Source: Tamlana sp038148895 (GTDB taxonomy: Bacteria; Bacteroidota; Bacteroidia; Flavobacteriales; Flavobacteriaceae). Taken from it: a stretch of 64,000 nucleotides of DNA. Below are positions 27,824-36,842 of the stretch, piece by piece. The stretch lies in the NCBI GenBank assembly GCA_038148895.1, contig JBBVGQ010000003.1; one strand, 5' to 3'. The notes below the pieces were generated by a model, which saw only the letters and a list, made by a program, of their open reading frames with translations, ran no database searches and had not been told where the DNA came from. Position 1 is the stretch's first letter; every line of letters begins with the position of its first letter. Both the position numbers and the translations under genes were made by a program.

Positions 27824-28870
27824 TTAAAGTGAATTTCGCTCAATATATTCAAATACGTTTTTAACCTTTTCTTTTTTGTTGTTCAACACTAAATAGGCCG
27901 CTGTTTCTCCCATGGCTTTAAAATGTGTACTAACAACATTAATTCCCAAAAGGTCCTTTAACGGAGTATCATTATATGAAATCACACCTATATCTTGCCC
28001 TAAAACGAGGTTTTTTTCACGAACTTGTCTCATCAAATTAACTAAATCATTCTCCTCTATAATGATATAAGCATCCTTGCTGTCAAGTTCCATATCATCA
28101 TAAATTTCGTCTAGAACCTCAAAGTCAAAATTAAATCTGGAGCAAAACTTTCTAAATCCATGAACTATTCTTCTTGGATATGGGTAAACCGTTTTAGAGG
28201 GGTAAACCAAAACCAGCTTATCATATTTCTCAAGTTTTTCCAATCCTGTTTTAAGCGCATTATAAATGTCTTCTTGAAAATCTTGATAAACAGCTCCATA
28301 AGTTCCTTGAACCTCTATTTTGTCATTATCTAAAATAATGAGTTTGTCTTTGGGTATCCTTTCTATCATTTTGATAGCACCATTTGTTGCACTTATGTGA
28401 TTAAGCTCTTCGGTTTTAAAATGAGGCATAATCACATAATAATCAAAAGCACCCAAATTTCTTTCCAAAGTTCTTTCAAAAATAGATTCTTCGCAATGGT
28501 AAATCGATAAGGTAACATGTGCGTTTATCCCAACACTGTTAACAAACGAGTTGTAAATCATCATTTTGTAAGAACTCAGCTTATTGATCATAAAGAAGAT
28601 TTGAATTTTTGAAATCAAATCAGTTTTGGCTGTATAATATCCTTTTCCTTTTACAGAAATAATCACCTTTTGCTCCTTTAATTGCTTGTAAGCTTTTTCA
28701 ACGGTGTCTCTAGACAAGTAACAAGATTCACTCAGCTCGTTTATAGAAGGTATTTTTTCTCCAATTTTTAATTTTCCTTTAGAAATATCATTGATTATCG
28801 AGTCCACAATTTGCTTATATTTTGGAACCCTTGAAGACTCGTTAATTTTTATTTCTATGGTTTGAGACAT
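27824..28870 (-). CDS. GntR-type regulator with periplasmic-binding-protein-like sensor domain
   Basis: Cytoplasmic DNA-binding regulator, 348 aa. Residues ~10-80 are a GntR winged helix (PKYKQIVDSII, GEKIPSINELSESCYLSRDTVEKAYKQL, VISVKGKGYY). The rest (~85-345) lacks FCD, UTRA or aminotransferase signatures and instead reads as a LacI/PBP-type sugar sensor (FDYYVIMPHF, KLIILDN, IGVISYNDTPLKDLLGINVVSTHF). This GntR-plus-PBP layout is known from AraR of Bacillus and from sugar regulators of Bacteroides. It is divergent from the GH28 operon and upstream of the esterase operon, so it likely controls part of the locus in response to a pectin-derived sugar. A palindrome overlapping its own promoter suggests autoregulation. 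Confidence 0.85.
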   Translation of the reverse strand: MSQTIEIKINESSRVPKYKQIVDSIINDISKGKLKIGEKIPSINELSESCYLSRDTVEKAYKQLKEQKVIISVKGKGYYTAKTDLISKIQIFFMINKLSSYKMMIYNSFVNSVGINAHVTLSIYHCEESIFERTLERNLGAFDYYVIMPHFKTEELNHISATNGAIKMIERIPKDKLIILDNDKIEVQGTYGAVYQDFQEDIYNALKTGLEKLEKYDKLVLVYPSKTVYPYPRRIVHGFRKFCSRFNFDFEVLDEIYDDMELDSKDAYIIIEENDLVNLMRQVREKNLVLGQDIGVISYNDTPLKDLLGINVVSTHFKAMGETAAYLVLNNKKEKVKNVFEYIERNSL

Positions 28871-28913
28871 AAGTAAATTAGATGTTTAACTACATACTAA
28901 AAATGTAGATAAA

Positions 28914-28941
28914 CAAAGCTAATTAAAATCTTATCGATAAG
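28914..28941 (-). promoter_or_regulatory. Putative promoter of the GntR-type gene with palindrome
   Basis: CAAAGCTA at 28914-28921 is on the minus strand a perfect -7 element (TAGCTTTG), 44 nt before the start codon. Eight nucleotides upstream lies a perfect 12-bp palindrome, CTTATCGATAAG (28930-28941), in the region between the -7 and -33 positions, where a bound protein would block RNA polymerase. This fits repression, perhaps autoregulation. Confidence 0.45.
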
Positions 28942-28957
28942 TAAATATTGTGTCCAA

Positions 28958-28971
28958 TATTATCGATTACA
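28958..28971. promoter_or_regulatory. LacI-type palindrome-like site in the divergent region
   Basis: TATTATCGATTACA matches the consensus TGTAATCGATTACA in 12 of 14 positions. Better copies lie upstream of the PL9 gene (1579-1592) and the distal PL1 gene (54844-54857). The remaining part of 28871-29169 holds no gene. Confidence 0.3.
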
Positions 28972-29031
28972 TTTAAATATTCCTTAAATTTTAACATGTT
29001 GACAATAATAGCCTCTAAATATTGAAAAGCT

Positions 29032-29076
29032 CATGTAGGTACAGGATAGATTCGCTTTCAGATTATCATAAATTTA
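29032..29076 (+). promoter_or_regulatory. Promoter of the GH28 operon with shared operator
   Basis: CATGTAGGTACAGGATAGAT at 29032-29051 is the third copy of the shared motif. Its CAGGAT core is followed after 21 nt by TAAATTTA (29069-29076), one mismatch from the -7 consensus TAnnTTTG. The predicted leader before the GH28 ATG is about 90 nt. Confidence 0.55.
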
Positions 29077-29169
29077 CTTTTTGGCGATACAAATAACCTA
29101 AACGAGTATTAGGTATGCAAAACCTAACACTAAACCCATCGATTAAACACTTAAAAAGTTAACCACTAA

Positions 29170-30645
29170 ATGAACAAATTCATCTTTACACTTTCATCTT
29201 TTATCATTTTTCTATTTACCTCTTGTAAACAGCAAAAAACCAATCACGAAGCATCCAAAACAAGTTACAAACCCGATTGGGTGGATAAAGTTGGTGCTGG
29301 AGATTTTGATATTTCAGGCAAAACTTATTATGTAAACGATTTTGGTGCTATTAACGACGGAAAAACAACAAATACCGAAGCCATTCAGAAAACTATTGAT
29401 GCTTGTGCCGAAAACGGCGGAGGCACTGTGACTTTTAAACCAGGCGATTATTTAACGGGTTCCATTTTTATCAAAAGCAATATCAAGTTTGAAGTCCCAA
29501 AAAACGTAAACATTTTAGGAAGTGAAAATATTAATGATTACAAAGAAATCGATACCAGAATTGCAGGTATTGAAATGAAGTGGCCCGCAGCTCTAATCAA
29601 TGTTAGAAATGAAAAAAACGTAATTATTGATGGTGAAGGCACAGTTGATGGCCAAGGCAAAATCTTTTGGGATTATTACTGGAATTTACGCAAAAATGAC
29701 TACGAACCACGAGGATTGAGGTGGATTGTTGATTATGATGCTAAACGCCCAAGAACTTTTTTAATCTCTAATTCAAGCGATGTGGTTTTTAAAAATTTGA
29801 ATATTCAACGGGCAGGTTTTTGGACAGTACAGGTACTGTATTCCAAATACATTACGCTTGATGGCTTAACGATAAAAAACAATATTGGAGGTCATGGCCC
29901 AAGTACCGATGGCATTGATATCGACTCATCAGAATGGATATTGGTTCAAAATTGCGATATTGACTGTAATGACGATAATTTTTGTTTGAAATCAGGACGT
30001 GATTGGGATGGCCAACGCGTTAACAGACCAACCGAATATGTTGTGATTAAAAATTGTGTAGCAAGGCAAGGTGCAGGATTGTTTACCTTAGGTAGTGAAA
30101 CCGCTGGAAGCATTCGGCATGTTTATGTATCAAACATAAAAGGCTTGGGCACAAAAAATGGGCTAAACATAAAGTCGGCCACTAATCGTGGAGGAACCGT
30201 TGAAGATATCTATTTGGAAAATATAAAAATGGATACCGTACGCACCTTTATGCAAGTGGGCATGAACTGGAATCCGGCTTACAGTTATTCGGAACTTCCA
30301 GAAGAATTCAACGAAGATGATATACCAGAACATTGGAAAAAAATGCTGATGAAAGTTGAGCCTGAAAAAGGTATTCCAACGTTTAAAAACATCACGTTAA
30401 GCAATATTAATGTTAAAGGCGCAACAACGGCCATAAATGTTAGTGGCATAGAACAATCTATCGTTGAAAACGTTACTTTAAACAACGTTCATATTGAAGC
30501 AAAAAAGGCAGGGCAAATTAGCTATAGTGCTGATTGGACATTAAATAACGTAAGGGTAATTGCAGAAGACAACTCTAAGGTATTACTGAAACACACATCA
30601 AATATTGAATTTCCTGAAACGGTTTATTCCAACAATAAAAATTAA
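29170..30645 (+). CDS. GH28 family polygalacturonase/rhamnogalacturonan hydrolase lipoprotein
   Basis: 491-aa beta-helix glycoside hydrolase with lipobox FTSC. GH28 catalytic motifs are visible: STDGIDID (Asp of NTD), NDDNFCLKSG (paired Asp), LGSETAG (replacing the GHG motif, as in many Bacteroidota exo-acting members) and GLNIKS (RIK equivalent). The start has YVNDFGAINDGKTTNTEAIQ, standard for the family. The enzyme hydrolyses alpha-1,4-galacturonic acid or GalA-Rha linkages at the cell surface or in the periplasm. It is the first gene of the plus-strand enzyme operon (11 nt before the next gene). Activity within GH28 cannot be settled from motifs. Confidence 0.92.
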   Translation: MNKFIFTLSSFIIFLFTSCKQQKTNHEASKTSYKPDWVDKVGAGDFDISGKTYYVNDFGAINDGKTTNTEAIQKTIDACAENGGGTVTFKPGDYLTGSIFIKSNIKFEVPKNVNILGSENINDYKEIDTRIAGIEMKWPAALINVRNEKNVIIDGEGTVDGQGKIFWDYYWNLRKNDYEPRGLRWIVDYDAKRPRTFLISNSSDVVFKNLNIQRAGFWTVQVLYSKYITLDGLTIKNNIGGHGPSTDGIDIDSSEWILVQNCDIDCNDDNFCLKSGRDWDGQRVNRPTEYVVIKNCVARQGAGLFTLGSETAGSIRHVYVSNIKGLGTKNGLNIKSATNRGGTVEDIYLENIKMDTVRTFMQVGMNWNPAYSYSELPEEFNEDDIPEHWKKMLMKVEPEKGIPTFKNITLSNINVKGATTAINVSGIEQSIVENVTLNNVHIEAKKAGQISYSADWTLNNVRVIAEDNSKVLLKHTSNIEFPETVYSNNKN

Positions 30646-30656
30646 TTTATCATAAA

Positions 30657-31733
30657 ATGGCAAACCCAAAACAATTGCTGTTTTTGTCAGCTATATTTTT
30701 AATCATTTTAAGAACACAAGCCCAAGACACCCGAAGTTTTAAGGTCTTTCAATTTCCAAAAGATAAAATTCCAACTATAAATGGTGATACTTCTGATTGG
30801 GAAATAGTACCAGAAAGTTACGCCGTTGGTTTAGATGAGCTTTGGGAAGACAGCGGAAAACAACCCGTAGCAAATCCTAAAAATTTAAATGTAACAGTGA
30901 AAGTGGGTTGGGTAAAAGGGCTAAACCGTCTTTATTTTTTATATGAAGCTTATGATGATTACTGGGATTTTTCGGAAATTGGACTTCACAACGATACTTT
31001 TGAAGTGGTTGTGGATGCTGACCAATCTGGGGGTCCGTTTATAGACCGTTTTCATCCCAACAAAAGTTTGGATATTATGGATGCCTACTATTCATATCAT
31101 GGTGTTCATGCGCAAAACTACCATATTTTCACACCGGCAAAAGACAAAGAATGGACTATGGTTTGGGGCAGCCAACCTTGGATAAAGGATTTGCCCTATG
31201 CCAATGCCGCTTACAACTACAATTTTAATCCCGGTCAAAGTGGGAAGCTCATTCTTGAATTTTGGATAACCCCTTTTGATTATGCCGGAAATAGTCCCGA
31301 AAGAGCCATAAAATCAGTTTTAGAAGAAAACAAAAACATTGGTCTTTGTTGGGCGATTATTGATTATGACGATGTTAACAAAGAAGAAAACAACGGGTTT
31401 TGGAACCTTTCAAAAGAGCATACCATGTATGGCGATGCATCCTACCTCCTGCCCTTTAAACTGATGGCTTTAGAGCCAGAATTCACTAAAGATATTGATA
31501 CTAAATGGTCATTTAAAATAATGGATATGAAAAACAGAACCGTTGCTTTTAATGATGAATCGTATGGTGAAATTGACTCATGGTTTTGGGATTTTGGTGA
31601 TGGCTACACATCGACCGATCAAAATCCTGTTCATCAATACAAAGAGGCAGGAAAATATGTTGTAGTTTTAGAAGTTAAAGGTTCTAAGGGCACTTCAAAA
31701 TTGTCGAAGGTTTGGGATGTGGCTTTAAAATAA
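30657..31733 (+). CDS. Secreted CBM9-like protein with C-terminal PKD domain
   Basis: 358-aa exported protein (signal peptide ending RTQAQ). The N-terminal ~230 residues read as a CBM9-like/DOMON-type beta-sandwich (INGDTSDWEIVPESY, FEVVVDADQSGGPF, ILEFWITPFDYAG), typical of sugar-binding modules. Residues ~265-358 are a PKD domain (WFWDFGDGYTSTDQNPVHQY). No catalytic motif is visible, so it is probably a free-standing binding protein that presents or targets pectin for its operon partners. It lies 11 nt after GH28 and 8 nt before the DUF4450-type gene. An unknown enzymatic role for the N-terminal part cannot be excluded. Confidence 0.75.
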   Translation: MANPKQLLFLSAIFLIILRTQAQDTRSFKVFQFPKDKIPTINGDTSDWEIVPESYAVGLDELWEDSGKQPVANPKNLNVTVKVGWVKGLNRLYFLYEAYDDYWDFSEIGLHNDTFEVVVDADQSGGPFIDRFHPNKSLDIMDAYYSYHGVHAQNYHIFTPAKDKEWTMVWGSQPWIKDLPYANAAYNYNFNPGQSGKLILEFWITPFDYAGNSPERAIKSVLEENKNIGLCWAIIDYDDVNKEENNGFWNLSKEHTMYGDASYLLPFKLMALEPEFTKDIDTKWSFKIMDMKNRTVAFNDESYGEIDSWFWDFGDGYTSTDQNPVHQYKEAGKYVVVLEVKGSKGTSKLSKVWDVALK

Positions 31734-31741
31734 ATTAAAAA

Positions 31742-34700
31742 ATGCCTTCCTGCAAAAACATAAACATTGTCAAAACTATTATTGTAATATTCTTCGTTAC
31801 GGCGGGATGTTTTGCACAAAAAGGATACAAATTACAACCACAAAGAAAAATACACTACGTACCAGATGGCGAAAGTTTTGTTCTGAAAAATGGCACTCGA
31901 AAATTCAACCGTGCCTTATATGGCACCAACACAGGTTTTCGAGTTGAAACTGGTGATTTACCTGAATTTGCTATGTATTTACCCGGAATGGGCGGTAATT
32001 TTAAGCTGGGCATTTACAGTGAAACTTCCAGTAAATGGCTCACCGAATGCGATTCTATTAAAACCGTTTACACACCTGGTATAATGCAATATGAAATTCG
32101 AGATAGCCAATTAAACCATGGCATCATAAAAATAGAAACTGCTGCTCATGCCACAAATGAAGCCTTTTTGTTAAAGGTGGAAACAGAAAATATTCCCGAA
32201 GACATAAAGCTTATTTGGACTTATGGAGGTGCAACGGGCAAAAAATTCCATCGCGATGGCGATATTGGTGCTGACCCTGAATCAGTATTTTATATGCTTC
32301 CAGAATATTGTGTCAATAATCAATATGAAGTTAAAAACGATCATTTTAAACTCGAATTTGGTTCTGAAAGTAATAAGCAAAAAACAGGCAATAACAGAAC
32401 TATTTTAGGCTATTTTCCAAAATCAAACATCAAAATAGTTAACGCTGATTTAGAAAAATCCCCTAAAGAACTCTATAATTCTACATTAGATAGCTTGCCC
32501 ATTATAGTTGGGGAGATTAAATTAAAATCATCCAAAAAATTATTCTGGAAGCTTGAAAACGAAGGCTTTTTTACACAAACCTCACAAAATCAAATCGAAT
32601 TAGAATTCCAACAAGCTCTTGAAAAAGTAAAACAGCTTAGAAATCGAGTGGTCTTAAAAACACCTGACCCATTTATCAATACTTTAGGCGGTGCTTTGGC
32701 AACTGCTGGCGATGCCATTTGGGAAAGTCCAGCATATTTACATGGTGCAGTAGCATGGAGAATGCACTTGAACGCATGGCGCGGTGCCTATGTAGCGCAT
32801 CCATTGGGTTGGCACAATAGAGCGCAAACGCACTTTGAAAGCTATGGAAATTCCCAAGTTTTAGAACCCGAAACCGGTCCTGTAGTGTTAGACAGTTCTA
32901 GAAATTTTGCCAGACAAAAAGAGGTTTTGGGTACGGCTATGTTCAGTCGTGGTTATATAAGTCGGAATCCAAATAACAATACCAAAGCACATCACTACGA
33001 TATGAATTCGGTGTTTATCAATCAACTATTACGAGGATTTCAATGGACTGGCGATTTAGAATTCATGCGAAAAATGTGGCCAGTTGTGAAACGGCATATA
33101 GCTTGGGAAAAACGGAATTTTGATGCAGATGGTGACGGACTTTACGATGCCTATGCTACCATTTGGGCAAGCGATGCCTTGCAATATTCCGGAAGTGGTG
33201 TTACCTATGCTTCGGCTTACAATTATTCCGTTAACCTATTGGGAGCAAGTATTGCTAAACTTTTAGATGAAAATCCTAAACCCTATTTAGAGGAAGCTAA
33301 AAAGATAAAAAACGCTATTGAAACCAATTTATGGATTGCAAATAAAGGTGTTTTTGCAGAATATAAAGATTTGCTTGGAAACCAATTAGTTCATGACAAT
33401 CCAGGTATTTGGACCATTTACCATGCATTGGATGAAGGTATTGCCAACAATTTTCAAGCTTATCAAACATTAAGATATATTGATACTAATATTCCTCATA
33501 TTCCTATAAATGCAGAAGGGTTGTCATTTAAAGATTTAGAACTGATTTCCACTAGCAACTGGCAACCCTACACATGGTCGGTCAACAATGTGGCACTTGC
33601 TGAAAATTTACATACAGCACTGGCTTATTGGCAAGGAAACCGAAAGGAAGATGCCTATAAATTGTGGCAAAGTGCTTTGGTGGAAAGTATGTATTTAGGA
33701 GCTTCTCCTGGTGGATTTCAGCAACTCTCGTATTACGATGCCATTCGGGGCGAATTATACCGAGATTTTGCCGACCCTATTGGGATGGCAGCACGTTCGT
33801 TGGTGGAAGGTTTATTCGGTATTCAGCCAAATTCTATTGAAAATACTTTAGTCATTAAACCAGGTTTCCCAAAAGAATGGAATGAAGGTTCTTTGGAAAT
33901 TCCAGACATCAAAATTGATTTCCATAAGGAGTCCAATACGACTAATTATACAATAGCATCGCGGTTTAAAAACGAAATGAAACTTCATCTAGAAGTTGAT
34001 GCTGATTTTGATGCCGTGGAATATGTAAAAGTCAACGGAGCCAACGCGACATGGAAAAACGATGAAAACGCCATTGGTGCCCCTCAAATAATCATTGAAA
34101 GTCCCTATCAAAAAAATTACAAAATTGAAATAAAATGGAAAGGTGAATTATTGGAAAAGTTCAAATTTCAATATGAAACAAAACCGGATAAAGAGTTGCT
34201 ATTTAATGTTTCAAAACCTGAAATTACTCAAATCTTCGACCCTCAATCTTCAATTTCAGAAATTAATAAAACTCAAAAGCAATTCAATTTTAAAATAAAG
34301 GCAGCAAATGGCAACAAAACATTTTTTGTTCAGTTAAAACAAAACGACATGCTTTGGTGGCAACCGATTCACTTGAATATTTTAGAAAAAAAGGAAAACT
34401 CTAAATTTCAAAATTGGGATAAAAAACTTTCAGAAAAAACCATTTTTGAAACCATTCCATTAGAACCTGTTTTCAATAGTAAAGTCACCAATATTTTTGA
34501 GGAGCAATATTTTAGCCCAAGGGCAAAATCGCCAACATTACAGTTGCCCACCCAAGGCATTGGCAATTGGTGTTATCCATATGTGAAACCCGAAATTGAT
34601 GATTCTGGTTTACGCCAAAGAGCTGGAGAAAATAATACGATTTTAAGTCCTCAAAACATTCCTTTTACAACGCCTTCAAGTGTCAATGAAAATAATATTG

Positions 34701-35167
34701 CATTTGTAAGTATGTGGGATAATTTTCCAGAGTCCATTGATATTCCCCTTTCAGGACAAGCTTCCCATGCGTATTTTATGATGGCTGGAACCACAAACCC
34801 AATGCAGAGTAGATTTGTTAATGGTGAAATTACAGTGAACTATACAGATGGCTCTTCAGAAATCCTTCAACTGAAAAACCCAGAAAACTGGTGGCCGATT
34901 GAACAGGACTATTTCATTGATGGGTTAGCGTTTACAACCGATGCACCAAAACCGCCCCGAGTGTATTTTAAAACAGGGGAAATTACCAGAGATTTTAAAG
35001 ATTTTATAAGCATCAAAGGGTTTACGGATTTTGGAATTGATGGTGGTGCAGGTACGATTTTAGATTTGCCTTTAAACCCAGAAAGGACATTAAAATCATT
35101 GGAACTAAAAGCCATTGCGAACGACGTAGTAATCGGCTTAATGAGTTTAACATTGATACGAAATTAA
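31742..35167 (+). CDS. DUF4450-type large (alpha/alpha)6 glycoside hydrolase candidate
   Basis: 1141-aa exported protein (hydrophobic signal ending GCFAQ). The N-terminal ~300 residues (NRALYGTNTGFRVETGDLPEF, YLPGMGGNFKLGIYSE) match what I know as DUF4450. The central part (~310-700; HGAVAWRMHLNAWRGAYVAHPLGWHNRAQTHF cut in two by acidic loops, DADGDGLYDAYATIWASDALQYSG, PYTWSVNNVALAENLHTALAYWQG) looks like a six-hairpin barrel. The C-terminus has beta-sandwich modules. I cannot name the substrate; in a pectin operon after GH28 an exo-acting hydrolase on rhamnogalacturonan oligomers is plausible. It overlaps no neighbour: gaps of 8 and 2 nt indicate translational coupling. Confidence 0.7.
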   Translation: MPSCKNINIVKTIIVIFFVTAGCFAQKGYKLQPQRKIHYVPDGESFVLKNGTRKFNRALYGTNTGFRVETGDLPEFAMYLPGMGGNFKLGIYSETSSKWLTECDSIKTVYTPGIMQYEIRDSQLNHGIIKIETAAHATNEAFLLKVETENIPEDIKLIWTYGGATGKKFHRDGDIGADPESVFYMLPEYCVNNQYEVKNDHFKLEFGSESNKQKTGNNRTILGYFPKSNIKIVNADLEKSPKELYNSTLDSLPIIVGEIKLKSSKKLFWKLENEGFFTQTSQNQIELEFQQALEKVKQLRNRVVLKTPDPFINTLGGALATAGDAIWESPAYLHGAVAWRMHLNAWRGAYVAHPLGWHNRAQTHFESYGNSQVLEPETGPVVLDSSRNFARQKEVLGTAMFSRGYISRNPNNNTKAHHYDMNSVFINQLLRGFQWTGDLEFMRKMWPVVKRHIAWEKRNFDADGDGLYDAYATIWASDALQYSGSGVTYASAYNYSVNLLGASIAKLLDENPKPYLEEAKKIKNAIETNLWIANKGVFAEYKDLLGNQLVHDNPGIWTIYHALDEGIANNFQAYQTLRYIDTNIPHIPINAEGLSFKDLELISTSNWQPYTWSVNNVALAENLHTALAYWQGNRKEDAYKLWQSALVESMYLGASPGGFQQLSYYDAIRGELYRDFADPIGMAARSLVEGLFGIQPNSIENTLVIKPGFPKEWNEGSLEIPDIKIDFHKESNTTNYTIASRFKNEMKLHLEVDADFDAVEYVKVNGANATWKNDENAIGAPQIIIESPYQKNYKIEIKWKGELLEKFKFQYETKPDKELLFNVSKPEITQIFDPQSSISEINKTQKQFNFKIKAANGNKTFFVQLKQNDMLWWQPIHLNILEKKENSKFQNWDKKLSEKTIFETIPLEPVFNSKVTNIFEEQYFSPRAKSPTLQLPTQGIGNWCYPYVKPEIDDSGLRQRAGENNTILSPQNIPFTTPSSVNENNIAFVSMWDNFPESIDIPLSGQASHAYFMMAGTTNPMQSRFVNGEITVNYTDGSSEILQLKNPENWWPIEQDYFIDGLAFTTDAPKPPRVYFKTGEITRDFKDFISIKGFTDFGIDGGAGTILDLPLNPERTLKSLELKAIANDVVIGLMSLTLIRN

Positions 35168-35169
35168 TT

Positions 35170-36798
35170 ATGGTCACAACTAAATTGAAGAAAAAACTAA
35201 AATCCTATTTTTTGCCAAGTACATTTTTGGTAATAGCTTTAATTTCATTACCAATACTTACAACAACTGCTCAAACCTTGAATATTAAAAACGATACGTT
35301 TTGGGACACAAAAAATGGAGAGCCTATATACAGCCAAGGTGGTGGGATATTTAAATTTTTTGACCCAGACACCAATGTACAAAAATACTATTGGTATGGT
35401 GCCCATTACGCAGAAGCAGAATTATATCGCAGCAATCCGTCAATCACCCAACCTAAAGCCAACTTTGTTTCGGTAACTTGTTATACATCAACAGATTTAG
35501 TTAATTGGAAATCTGAAAAACCTGTTCTTACCATTGAAGATATAAATAAACACTATGGTAACACAAGATGGATGGGAAGGTTAGGTGTAGCGTATATTAA
35601 AGAATTGAAAAAATATGCTTTGGTCATTCAGCATAATGACCAAGTATTAATAACAGTTTCAGATAGTCCTAAAGGCCCTTTTAAATGGCATAACAGAATT
35701 AGTATGAAAGCCATGATTGGAACTTCAAATACTGGTGATCAAACTGTTTTTACTGATGAAGACACTGGTATCTCGTATCTTATCTATTCATATGGAAATG
35801 GAAGAAATAAAATATATATTTCAGAAATTGGCGTTAAAAATGGCATGGTAACTTTAATGGACTGTACACAAGTTTTTAAAGGTGCCGGTAGAGAAGGTAA
35901 CTGCATGTTCAAATACAACGGTAAATACTATTTATTTGCCTCAAACCTTTATGGTTGGGATTCTTCTTATGCCTATTATTTAGTGGCTAAAGATATTCGC
36001 GGTCCTTATTTACCAACTAATGAAATGTTAATAACCCCTGGTTGCATAGATGATTATGCGCACATTTCACAAACAGGTTTTTTTACTACTTTAAAAGGAA
36101 GTGAGCAAGAATTAATTATTTATTGTGGTGATAGATGGGCAAACTTTGCTGGAAATGGCTTGGGATATAATCAATGGTGCCCCATTTCGTTTGATGGAGA
36201 TACTCCATATTTCAATTCACTAAATTCATGGGATTTTGATGTATCAACAGGAAATTGGAGTGCAGCTATTGATAACAATTATGTAAAAAACGGAAGTTTT
36301 GAAGCAGACCGCAGACATATTCCGAGCCCTGTAAAACCTATACAAGAGCAATTAAAGGGATGGATAACAAAAGTATACGAAGGCAATACAATTGTTGTTG
36401 GAGCAGACGAATCACCTGTGTTAAACTACTTTAATACTGAAAAAGACAGAAAACATGTCATTGGTGAAAAAAGCCTGCATGTTTCAGACAAAGTGAAATT
36501 CAAAAGACGTGTTTACCAAACCATAGAATCTACACCATATGTTAAATTGAAAGATGGCCTGTACAAATTGTCGGCAAAAATTAAAAACACAAATGGGTTT
36601 AAAAATTTGAACATTTATGCCGAAAGTTCAGGGAATAATAAGTACACAAACATAAATAAGGAAAATTCATCGTGGAAACTTATAGAAATAGACAATATTC
36701 AAGTTTCAAATGAAAAAGTTGAAATTGGTTTTTATATTGAAGGCAATGCTAATGCCCTACTGTTGGTAGATGACGTTACATTTACCAAAAAACCATAA
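35170..36798 (+). CDS. GH43-like beta-propeller hydrolase with C-terminal carbohydrate-binding domain
   Basis: 542-aa exported enzyme; signal peptide ends LTTTAQ. Residues ~45-370 show GH43/62-clan five-bladed propeller features (YYWYGAHYAEAELYRS, CYTSTDLVNWK, QTVFTDEDTGISYLIYS, EGNCMFKYNGKYYLFAS, DDYAHISQTGFF) including acidic residues in positions expected for the catalytic triad. Residues ~380-542 (KNGSFEADRRH...LLLVDDVTF) look like a CBM4/9-type beta-sandwich. Similar proteins include exo-beta-1,3-galactanase-like GH43 members, which would suit the galactan side chains of rhamnogalacturonan; arabinan is an alternative. Starts 2 nt after the DUF4450-type gene. Confidence 0.8.
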   Translation: MVTTKLKKKLKSYFLPSTFLVIALISLPILTTTAQTLNIKNDTFWDTKNGEPIYSQGGGIFKFFDPDTNVQKYYWYGAHYAEAELYRSNPSITQPKANFVSVTCYTSTDLVNWKSEKPVLTIEDINKHYGNTRWMGRLGVAYIKELKKYALVIQHNDQVLITVSDSPKGPFKWHNRISMKAMIGTSNTGDQTVFTDEDTGISYLIYSYGNGRNKIYISEIGVKNGMVTLMDCTQVFKGAGREGNCMFKYNGKYYLFASNLYGWDSSYAYYLVAKDIRGPYLPTNEMLITPGCIDDYAHISQTGFFTTLKGSEQELIIYCGDRWANFAGNGLGYNQWCPISFDGDTPYFNSLNSWDFDVSTGNWSAAIDNNYVKNGSFEADRRHIPSPVKPIQEQLKGWITKVYEGNTIVVGADESPVLNYFNTEKDRKHVIGEKSLHVSDKVKFKRRVYQTIESTPYVKLKDGLYKLSAKIKNTNGFKNLNIYAESSGNNKYTNINKENSSWKLIEIDNIQVSNEKVEIGFYIEGNANALLLVDDVTFTKKP

Positions 36799-36842
36799 TA
36801 GATTTTTTTAAAAACCAGACAACTAATGCTAAACAATTCCAA

